Shown here: positions 1-5,103 of the stretch, piece by piece
How the letters are laid out: the number at the start of each line of letters is the position of its first letter
Numbering within the stretch: the stretch's first letter is position 1
Assembly (NCBI GenBank): GCA_003510525.1
Contig: DOMD01000183.1
Location: forward strand, 409-5,788
DNA from: Candidatus Omnitrophota bacterium
Lineage (GTDB): Bacteria > Omnitrophota > Gorgyraeia > Gygaellales > UBA12090
Direction: 5' to 3'
Length of the DNA: 5,380 nt
Translations under genes and position numbers: made by a program
Notes under the pieces: model-generated
Databases searched by the model: none
What the model saw: the letters and a program-made list of their open reading frames with translations, nothing else
Told to the model about the DNA's origin: nothing

Positions 1-1
1 T

Positions 2-424
2 GGAGACAATGCCATAATAAACGGCTCAATATTTTCGGATAGTAGTATTCAATTTGCTGACAAGGCCAATAATGTCCAAATAACCCCCAGTCCGCTTACT
101 AATTACCCGGCGCTGGCCGCCAAGAACAATATGAGCACCAGCGGCACCGGTGCCCCCGGCCAAAGGATTGGCTTACAGAATAGCACCATAAATGGATTGA
201 TTTTGGACCAAAATAATATCACCTTTGACGATGTGAAAAATTCTACCATTAACGGCACTATACTGGCGGGAGGCAATTTTTCGATGGGTGGCGGAAGCGG
301 CATTACCATTAATTATACCGATAATATTTTCGCGCCTATGCCGCCGGCTTTTACCTATTCTTCCGGAGCCGACCTGGTAGTGGTATTTCAAAAAGACTGG
401 AACGAGATAGTCCCGGCGATTTAA
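2..424 (+). CDS. 3' part of a PilX-like / DUF7305-type pilus-associated secreted protein (partial)
   Basis: The reading frame is open from base 2 to the TAA at 422-424 and has no start in the window, so this is the last 140 residues of a longer protein. The internal ATG at 131 is not the likely start because the frame continues upstream with the same composition. The sequence is rich in Asn, Thr, Ile and Gly. The motif N-x-x-I-N-G-x-I occurs three times, encoded from about bases 8, 179 and 239, the last two exactly 20 residues apart, which suggests a beta-solenoid. The tail, with a Pro-Pro-x-F and a final Asp-Trp-Asn-Glu, resembles the end of DUF7305/PilX-type proteins, where a Trp-Arg-Glu ending is common; this is from memory of the family. 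The gene sits 15 nt before the pilMN fusion in the same orientation. A role as a minor-pilin-associated or surface protein is inferred. A generic beta-helix exoprotein is the alternative. Confidence 0.6.
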   Translation, partial: GDNAIINGSIFSDSSIQFADKANNVQITPSPLTNYPALAAKNNMSTSGTGAPGQRIGLQNSTINGLILDQNNITFDDVKNSTINGTILAGGNFSMGGGSGITINYTDNIFAPMPPAFTYSSGADLVVVFQKDWNEIVPAI

Positions 425-439
425 ACGGCATAACCTAAG

Positions 440-2017
440 ATGAATATGGAAAGCCTGATACCAAACGGATTTTTTTCTAAGGAAAAATATAGTATCGGTT
501 TGGATATCGGCGCCAGTTCTATAAAATTAGCCCAGCTTAAACAGAAAGAGGGCGTTTTTTATTTAACTAAAGTTAAGATTATTGATTTAGAAAAAGATAA
601 AGAGCCGGCGCGTATCCTTAAAGAACTGTTTTCCGGCCCGGAGGCGAAAAACTCCAAAATAGTTGCTTTGCTGGATTCGCCTTATTCCATGCTTAAAAGG
701 GCGATTGTGCCGATGATGCCGGATAATGAACTAAAAGAGGCGGTATCCTTGGAAGCTAAGAATTATTTCCCTTTTTCTATCGAGGATTCGCTGGTTGATT
801 TTGAAGTCATCGGGGACCTTGTTGAGAATGGGGTTAAGAAAAAAGAAATACTGGTGGGGGTATGTCCTCATAAAGCCATAGCGGAACATGTGCGCCTGTT
901 TAATGAGCTGAACCTAAAACCGCGGGTAATTATCAACTCGGCTTTAGCAATGTTCAATCTGCTCAAGTTTAAAAAATTTAAAGAAAACTTAAGTGTCGCG
1001 GCAATAGATATAGGAAAGAGCTTATCTGATTTAATAATCATCCGCAATTTCCAATTTTGTTTTAACCGCAAGGTTCCGGTGTCCGGCGATGACTTTACCC
1101 GGGCTTTAACCAGCGCTCTCTCTACGGCCACAGGCAAAATAGAGCTTTCCTGCGCGGAGGCGGAGAAGATAAAAAAGGAATACGGGATTCCCCGGGAAAT
1201 CAAGTCAGAACTGGTTGAGAATAAGATTTCTAACGCCCAGCTTCATTCTTTGTTGATGGCCTCTTTAGAGAAGCTGGCTACTGAAATCGGCCGCTCCTTT
1301 GATTTTTACCGTGAAGAAACCGGCGGGATGAAAGTAGACAGGCTGATTCTTTTTGGCGGAAGCGCGATGTTGAAGGGTTTGGATAAATTCCTGGCTAAGG
1401 AGTTAGCCATAGAGGTTGAGGTTTATAATTCCTGGGAAGGAATCAAGGTAAGCAAAGAATTAAACGATCATCCTGAAATCAGCCGTATGGCTATGGCCGC
1501 GGGCGCGGGAATAAATAAAACCGAGGGAATAAATTTTCTTCCCTTTGAGGTAAGGGAGGATCTAAAGCGCCTTATGGAGAGGGCGGCTTTAAAGGCGGGC
1601 TTGAGCGCGGCGATAACTATTTTGGTGCTTGCTTTTATGGGGCTGTTCCTGAGCGCGGCTAATTTAGACAAAAAAATAAACGCGGTGAAATCAGAGCTGT
1701 CTTTTTTAAATACCCGCTTTGGCGAGGCCAAAGAGCGGGATTTAATAAATACCGTTTTATCGGAGGAGCCTTACTGGGAAGATGTTTTTAAGGAGATTGG
1801 CAATTGTATCCCGGATGAAATATGCCTCACCCAGATGAGCGCGCAAGGCGGCATTCTAACCCTTAAGGGAACGATTACCTCAAGTAAAGACCGGCCGGAC
1901 GCCTTTTCCGGATTTATCCGTGAACTGGAAGAGGGCATATTCAGGAATATTAAGTTTTCCGCGATGCGCGAGGCCGCGGGCCAAAAAGAATTTGAAATTC
2001 AAATGCAGTTTGAGTAA
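440..2017 (+). CDS. pilM: PilM-PilN fusion protein, type IV pilus inner-membrane alignment complex
   Basis: This 525-residue protein joins two pilus components that are usually separate (PilM is about 350 residues, PilN about 180-200). Residues 17-360 are an actin-like PilM ATPase fold: a phosphate-1 loop with Asp22-Ile-Gly-Ala-Ser-Ser, a phosphate-2 loop with Asp190-Ile-Gly-Lys-Ser and an adenosine loop with Phe305-Gly-Gly-Ser. Residues 364-368 read INFLP, the motif by which PilN's N-terminus normally docks onto PilM. One hydrophobic helix follows (about 386-407), then a charged, probably coiled-coil stretch (408-432) and a PilN/GspL-like periplasmic ferredoxin-type domain to the end. The layout is therefore cytoplasm, single crossing, periplasm, as in GspL of type II secretion. 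It would link the motor to PilO and PilP. The ATG at 440 is chosen because it fits the 15-nt gap; the ATG at 446 is also possible, and neither has a strong Shine-Dalgarno. GspL itself is the alternative name, but the pilus-like neighbours favour PilMN. Confidence 0.88.
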   Translation: MNMESLIPNGFFSKEKYSIGLDIGASSIKLAQLKQKEGVFYLTKVKIIDLEKDKEPARILKELFSGPEAKNSKIVALLDSPYSMLKRAIVPMMPDNELKEAVSLEAKNYFPFSIEDSLVDFEVIGDLVENGVKKKEILVGVCPHKAIAEHVRLFNELNLKPRVIINSALAMFNLLKFKKFKENLSVAAIDIGKSLSDLIIIRNFQFCFNRKVPVSGDDFTRALTSALSTATGKIELSCAEAEKIKKEYGIPREIKSELVENKISNAQLHSLLMASLEKLATEIGRSFDFYREETGGMKVDRLILFGGSAMLKGLDKFLAKELAIEVEVYNSWEGIKVSKELNDHPEISRMAMAAGAGINKTEGINFLPFEVREDLKRLMERAALKAGLSAAITILVLAFMGLFLSAANLDKKINAVKSELSFLNTRFGEAKERDLINTVLSEEPYWEDVFKEIGNCIPDEICLTQMSAQGGILTLKGTITSSKDRPDAFSGFIRELEEGIFRNIKFSAMREAAGQKEFEIQMQFE

Positions 2018-2020
2018 CTA

Positions 2021-2530
2021 ATGATAGAGCTGATAAAAATATTCCGAGAGAAAAAAAAGATAATCTTTATTCCGGCTGGAATCGTTAGTATAATCATTAT
2101 GTTCCTTTATTTCCCCTTAGCCGGGAAAATCACGAAAAAGAATAAGGAGCTTTCCGGGCTGAATGTTCAGCTTAAATCGGTCAATGAGAATCTGCGGATA
2201 ATTCAGGGGCTGAAGGTAAATAAAAGGCTAATTAAGGAAGAGGATACTTCTTTAGTTATTGATACCATAAGCAAACAGTGCCGGTCTCACTCTCTGGAGT
2301 TAAAGTCCATAACCCAGAAAGAAAAGAATATAAAAGACGGCTATTCGCTTTTGCCGGTTTATCTGGAGATGGAGGGTGAGTTTAAACAGATAGGTTTATT
2401 TTTAAGTTTTCTAAGGGAATTTGAGGGCGCGCTTATTACGGTAGAGAATCTACAGATAAAGCGTGCTGATATGCCTTTGCCAAAAATAGCCGGTGTTGTT
2501 ACCCTAGCCATCTATCTTAGCAATGAATAA
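2021..2530 (+). CDS. pilO: PilO-like type IV pilus inner-membrane protein
   Basis: A 169-residue bitopic protein. It has a short basic cytoplasmic tail with a Lys run at 11-13, one membrane helix at about 14-35, a charged helical segment at about 36-75 likely to form a coiled coil, and a C-terminal alpha/beta domain. The part from about residue 110, with Pro-Val-Tyr-Leu-Glu-Met-Glu-Gly followed by a Phe-Leu-x-Phe-Leu helix and a Val-x-Asn-Leu-Gln-Ile strand, matches the usual PilO/GspM ferredoxin-like pattern. PilO pairs with PilN in the periplasm and helps position the pilus assembly platform. The ATG lies 3 nt after the pilMN stop with only a weak Shine-Dalgarno, so translation is probably coupled. 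The protein is a little shorter than typical PilO (about 200). An A8 run at 2051-2058 falls in the Lys codons. Identification rests on order, topology and C-terminal pattern; GspM is the alternative. Confidence 0.75.
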   Translation: MIELIKIFREKKKIIFIPAGIVSIIIMFLYFPLAGKITKKNKELSGLNVQLKSVNENLRIIQGLKVNKRLIKEEDTSLVIDTISKQCRSHSLELKSITQKEKNIKDGYSLLPVYLEMEGEFKQIGLFLSFLREFEGALITVENLQIKRADMPLPKIAGVVTLAIYLSNE

Positions 2531-2939
2531 ATCAATGCCGAAGTTTGATCAGAAAAAAGCCATATTAGCGGTTTTAGCGCTGATAGCGGTTTTTGTCTGG
2601 TATAACGGCTTGAAGTCTTTTTCTAAGCAGAAGACCAACGCGCCTTCCGGAGATATGGAAGCCTCTTCTTCGCGGCAAGAGATAAAGCAAAAAAAACGTT
2701 CCGGACATAAAGAGTGGGGCAGGGATCCTTTTATGGTTACCCAGACGCCTGTTTCAAGCTCTTCCGCGTTAGCGCTGGATGGGATTGTCTACGATGAGAA
2801 AGACAGCTACGTCCTCATTAATAACCAGCTTCTGCATATCGGAGACGAGGTGAACGGAAACAGAGTGGTTGACATACAACAGGATAGGGTTATTTTAAAT
2901 GACGGAAATAAAGACATCGAGCTGAAACTGGAGCAATAA
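2523..2939 (+). CDS. pilP: PilP/GspC-like periplasmic protein with a membrane anchor
   Basis: A 138-residue protein with one hydrophobic segment (about 13-27) after a basic N-terminus. A polar, low-complexity linker (about 34-62) is rich in Ser, Lys and Gln. Next comes the Trp65-Gly-Arg-Asp-Pro-Phe70 motif that precedes the homology-region domain of PilP and GspC proteins. Residues about 82-138 form that small beta domain, with Leu-x-Gly-Ile-Val, Tyr-Val-Leu-Ile-Asn, Ile-Gly-Asp-Glu-Val and Val-Ile-Leu-Asn blocks. Such domains contact the secretin and tie the inner-membrane complex to the outer membrane. Classical PilP is a lipoprotein, but no lipobox is seen here, so anchoring is GspC-like. 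The ATG at 2523 overlaps the pilO end by 8 nt; the in-frame ATG at 2535 would avoid the overlap and neither has a good Shine-Dalgarno. GspB/GspC-like is an equally fair label. Confidence 0.72.
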   Translation: MNKSMPKFDQKKAILAVLALIAVFVWYNGLKSFSKQKTNAPSGDMEASSSRQEIKQKKRSGHKEWGRDPFMVTQTPVSSSSALALDGIVYDEKDSYVLINNQLLHIGDEVNGNRVVDIQQDRVILNDGNKDIELKLEQ

Positions 2940-4060
2940 TGATTTGGTTCAAAAAGCAAACGTTTTTGTTTCTGAATTATAGACTATTGACTGTGGTCTG
3001 TGGATTGTTGACTATGGCTGGCTGCGCCACCACCGGACGTATTCAAAAAACAGGCCTTCCGGTAGAAAGCTTTTCCGTCAATAATACCGTTTATCTCCCG
3101 CTTATAAGTCTTTGCCGGCATTTTAATATCTTGTGGGAGTATGATTATATCGGCCGACAGGTTACTTTAAGAAAGGCGAATGTGGAGGCTAAGCTTTTGC
3201 TGGACACCTCAGTAGTCTTGGTCAACGGCCTGCCTTTGGATATTGAGTATCCGGTGATTACCCATAACGGCTTTACCGCGGTGCCTCTAAAGTTTAAAGA
3301 AAAGGTGATTGATAAATTTTATCTGGAGGCGGTCCCTGAAGAAAAACCGAAATATATCCTGGAGAAACGGATAAAAAAGGTAGTGATTGATGCCGGCCAC
3401 GGCGGCCACGACCCCGGAGCCATAGGAAAAACCGGCTTAAGGGAAAAGGATGTGAATCTGGATATCGCCCGGCGTTTAGCCCAGTTTTTAAAAGCCCAGG
3501 GGATTGAAGTGCTGATGACCCGTTCCACGGATAAATTTATCAGCCTTCAGGGGAGGGCGGATATCGCCAACCGCTCAAGAGCGGATTTATTCATCAGCGT
3601 CCACTCTAATTCCGCCGCTTCAGGTAAATTAAACGGCTTTGAGGTTTATTATATAACCGAGAAAGTGAATGATTACTCCCGGGCCCTTTTTTCGGCTAAG
3701 AGCGCGGATTTGGATATAGACAGCAGTTCTTTTTACGGCAGTTCCCTGGATCTTAAAACCACGCTCTGGGATATGGTGTATACTTCCAGCCGCCTGGAAT
3801 CTATCCGCCTGGCTCAGAATATCTGCGAGTCGGCCGAGAGGAATATGGGTTTAAAGATTTTGGGGGTAAAAGGCGCGCCTTTTTATGTCTTAAAAGGCGC
3901 TCATATTCCCGCGGTTTTGATTGAAACCGGTTTCTTGTCTAACCCTAAAGAAGAAAAATATCTAAGGAATAATTTCTACCGCCAGCAGATTGCCGAAGCC
4001 ATCTCTGACGGAATAATCCATTACAGCCGGCAATACGAATTAGCCGGCGCTCAATATTGA
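2939..4060 (+). CDS. Lipoprotein N-acetylmuramoyl-L-alanine amidase (Amidase_3) with CuAO-like N-terminal domain
   Basis: A 373-residue zinc amidase that would cut the bond between N-acetylmuramic acid and L-alanine in peptidoglycan. The N-terminus is a signal peptide ending Met-Ala-Gly-Cys29, a somewhat non-ideal lipobox, so membrane anchoring through Cys29 is likely. Residues about 38-125 look like a copper-amine-oxidase N-terminal-type domain (alternating strands, Val-Tyr-Leu-Pro-Leu and Val-x-Val-Asn-Gly blocks), often a wall-binding or spacer module. Residues about 145-365 are the Amidase_3 catalytic domain. Its expected zinc ligands and catalytic Glu are all present: His154 (Ala-Gly-His-Gly-Gly), Glu169 (Arg-Glu-Lys-Asp), His222 (Ser-Val-His-Ser-Asn) and Glu329 (Ile-Glu-Thr-Gly-Phe). 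A long insert between about 230 and 280 is where AmiB/AmiC enzymes carry a regulatory helix. The ATG overlaps the preceding stop by one base and has GGAG at 2930-2933, so coupled translation is expected. Its place at the end of the pilMNOP run suggests wall remodelling for pilus assembly (inference). Confidence 0.9.
   Translation: MIWFKKQTFLFLNYRLLTVVCGLLTMAGCATTGRIQKTGLPVESFSVNNTVYLPLISLCRHFNILWEYDYIGRQVTLRKANVEAKLLLDTSVVLVNGLPLDIEYPVITHNGFTAVPLKFKEKVIDKFYLEAVPEEKPKYILEKRIKKVVIDAGHGGHDPGAIGKTGLREKDVNLDIARRLAQFLKAQGIEVLMTRSTDKFISLQGRADIANRSRADLFISVHSNSAASGKLNGFEVYYITEKVNDYSRALFSAKSADLDIDSSSFYGSSLDLKTTLWDMVYTSSRLESIRLAQNICESAERNMGLKILGVKGAPFYVLKGAHIPAVLIETGFLSNPKEEKYLRNNFYRQQIAEAISDGIIHYSRQYELAGAQY
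2978..3019 (+). repeat. Six imperfect heptamer repeats inside the amidase signal-peptide codons
   Basis: Six successive 7-nt units can be read: TATAGAC, TATTGAC, TGTGGTC, TGTGGAT, TGTTGAC, TATGGCT. The consensus is close to T-R-T-K-G-A-C. Because 7 and 3 share no factor, the units are read in all three phases, and together they encode residues 14-27, the hydrophobic core of the signal peptide up to just before the lipobox Cys. Base use here differs from the flanking gene. It looks like a short tandem-repeat tract that was captured as coding sequence, or one into which the gene start was extended. Confidence 0.65.
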
Positions 4061-4066
4061 TAGAGC

Positions 4067-4103
4067 TAACCCTTCCTGCGCCTCGTAGGTGCAGGAAGGG
4101 TTA
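4067..4103 (+). other. Strong 17-pair hairpin between the amidase and murI, no U-tract
   Basis: Bases 4067-4083 pair with 4087-4103: 13 perfect pairs, one G-U wobble, then three more pairs closing a 3-nt loop. It starts 6 nt after the amidase stop and ends 20 nt before the murI GTG. The downstream flank is purine-rich (AGAGAAAAGG) with no run of T, and the upstream flank gives no T-run on the other strand, so it is not a classic intrinsic terminator on either strand. An mRNA 3'-end stabiliser, a processing site or a dispersed palindromic element fits better. The structure is plain in the sequence; the role is inferred. Confidence 0.7.
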
Positions 4104-4110
4104 AGAGAAA

Positions 4111-4116
4111 AGGAAG
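4111..4116 (+). promoter_or_regulatory. Ribosome binding site that fixes the murI GTG start
   Basis: AGGAAG lies 7 nt before the GTG at 4124. This is the best Shine-Dalgarno in the window, and it supports GTG rather than any later ATG as the murI start, because the conserved Asp-Ser-Gly-Val-Gly-Gly motif begins only nine residues in. Confidence 0.75.
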
Positions 4117-4123
4117 TTAAAAA

Positions 4124-4918
4124 GTGTCCAGGGCGATTGGGGTTTTTGATTCCGGGGTGGGGGGCCTGACCGTGGTTAGGGAGCTTATTCGTCAGCTTCC
4201 CGGAGAGAGTATAATTTATTTTGGGGATACCGCCAGGGTTCCTTACGGAATAAAGTCCAAGGAAACGGTTATCCGGTTTTCCATTGAGAATATTTTATTT
4301 CTGCTTAAGCAGGAGGTTAAGTTAATCTGTATTGCCTGTAATACTGTTTCCAGCATCGCTCTTCCGGTAATCCGGGGGCATTTTCGGGTGCCGATGGTCG
4401 GGGTTATTTTACCCGGAGCGCGCGAGGCGGTTTATGCCACCAAAAATAAGCGCGTCGGGGTAATCGGGACCAAGGCCACTATTGCCAGCGGAGCTTATGA
4501 AAGAGAAATTAAGGCCCTGGATGAGCGAATCAAGATTATTTCTTGCGCCTGCCCTTTATTTGTACCTTTTGTGGAAGAGGGCTGGCTGCATCAAAGGGCG
4601 GTTTTGGAAGTAGCCGGGGTTTATTTAGAGCCGATGAAAAAGGCCGGGGTGGATACCTTGATTTTGGGCTGTACCCATTATCCTCTGTTAAAATCGGTAA
4701 TCAAAAAAGTTATGGGCCCTGGGGTTACCCTGATAGATTCCGCCAAGCAGGTGGCCACTGAAGTCAAGCAGATGCTTTCTACTGACGGCCTGCTGGAGGC
4801 CAATCCTAAGCCCGCGCGGTCATTCTATGTCTCGGACGGCCCGGCCTGGTTCAGCGGCCTGGCCCGGAGATTTTTAGGACATCCGGTCCATAATGTGATT
4901 AAGGCTGAGCCGTTTTAA
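4124..4918 (+). CDS. murI: Glutamate racemase
   Basis: A 264-residue cytoplasmic, cofactor-independent enzyme that interconverts L- and D-glutamate and supplies D-glutamate for the peptidoglycan stem peptide. The family signatures are in order: Phe8-Asp9-Ser-Gly-Val-Gly-Gly, Gly34-Asp-Thr-Ala-Arg-Val-Pro-Tyr-Gly, the first catalytic Cys72 in Ala-Cys-Asn-Thr, and the second catalytic Cys183 in Leu-Gly-Cys-Thr-His185-Tyr-Pro. After the first Cys the sequence reads Val-Ser-Ser where Ala-Ser-Ala or similar is more usual, a mild variant. Length is normal and the C-terminus looks complete. Translation starts at GTG with a good Shine-Dalgarno. A 63-nt gap with a strong hairpin separates it from the amidase, so it may be read through from the pilus operon or be transcribed separately; no clear promoter is visible in the gap. 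Aspartate racemase is unlikely given the motifs. Confidence 0.96.
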   Translation: MSRAIGVFDSGVGGLTVVRELIRQLPGESIIYFGDTARVPYGIKSKETVIRFSIENILFLLKQEVKLICIACNTVSSIALPVIRGHFRVPMVGVILPGAREAVYATKNKRVGVIGTKATIASGAYEREIKALDERIKIISCACPLFVPFVEEGWLHQRAVLEVAGVYLEPMKKAGVDTLILGCTHYPLLKSVIKKVMGPGVTLIDSAKQVATEVKQMLSTDGLLEANPKPARSFYVSDGPAWFSGLARRFLGHPVHNVIKAEPF

Positions 4919-4920
4919 AA

Positions 4921-4954
4921 AGACATCCTATAAAGAGAAACAAGCAGGATGTCT
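4921..4954. terminator. 9-bp hairpin just after murI, weak terminator candidate
   Basis: AGACATCCT at 4921-4929 is the exact reverse complement of 4946-4954, with a 16-nt loop, starting 2 nt after the murI stop. On the plus strand it is not followed by T's. On the minus strand it would be followed by five T's (the A-run at 4917-4921), but no minus-strand gene is present. The position fits a murI 3' end; the long loop and missing U-tract make true termination uncertain. Confidence 0.35.
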
Positions 4955-5057
4955 GATTACAGCGATTAAAAGGCAGATTACAGAGATTAAAGATAAGGTT
5001 ATTTTAATGGGATTAATAGTTTAATCGCTGTAATCTTTTATTAATCACAGTAATCAG
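4953..5057. repeat. Nested direct and inverted repeat element (four copies of an 18-nt unit)
   Basis: Copy A1 (4953-4970) and copy A2 (4974-4991) are direct repeats, 16 of 18 identical and offset by 21 nt. Copy B1 (5020-5035) is the perfect 16-base reverse complement of 4955-4970, and B2 (5040-5057) is an inverted copy matching A1 at 15 of 18 positions. Because the order is A1-A2-loop-B1-B2, A2 can pair with B1 (15 of 16) and A1 with B2, giving one long imperfect hairpin around a 28-nt loop. No ORF, target-site duplication or transposase is seen. It could be a small dispersed palindromic element or a structured leader upstream of queD. Confidence 0.75.
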
Positions 5058-5093
5058 GTATAATCTTTAGGATTTATACCTGATGATTATACC
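5053..5093 (+). promoter_or_regulatory. Candidate promoter/operator or bistable leader upstream of queD
   Basis: A perfect TATAAT at 5059-5064 lies 40 nt before the queD ATG, although no good -35 box is found 16-18 nt upstream. It is embedded in a perfect 11-bp inverted repeat, 5053-5063 with 5074-5084. The same left arm can instead pair over 9 bp (5057-5065) with 5085-5093, which ends exactly at the Shine-Dalgarno AGGTGA (5094-5099). The symmetry is directly visible. Whether it works as an operator at the -10 or as alternative RNA hairpins is inference; if the TATAAT is the real promoter, the left arm would not be transcribed. Confidence 0.45.
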
Positions 5094-5103
5094 AGGTGAA
5101 GAA

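Noticed and set aside
103..391. Minus-strand frames opposite the PilX-like gene
   Set aside because: They mirror the repeat-rich coding strand and have no support of their own.
131..424. A separate small gene starting at the ATG at 131
   Set aside because: The frame is open upstream to the window edge with the same repeat motif, so the ATG is an internal Met.
868..1203. Open frame on the minus strand within pilMN
   Set aside because: It lies wholly inside a well-supported gene and its translation shows no recognisable motif or Shine-Dalgarno.
2051..2058. A8 run in pilO (and another at 2689-2696 in pilP) as a programmed frameshift site
   Set aside because: Both frames continue normally through Lys codons into recognisable domains, so there is no sign that slippage is needed.
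4543..4761. 72-codon plus-strand frame inside murI
   Set aside because: Out of frame with murI, which carries its second catalytic Cys motif here; the alternative peptide has no family features.
4953..5057. CRISPR array
   Set aside because: Only four degenerate copies, two of them inverted, with no uniform unique spacers and no cas genes.
4990..5103. preQ1 riboswitch upstream of queD
   Set aside because: The expected short hairpin followed by the A-rich pseudoknot tail was not found; the pairing seen is of a different kind.
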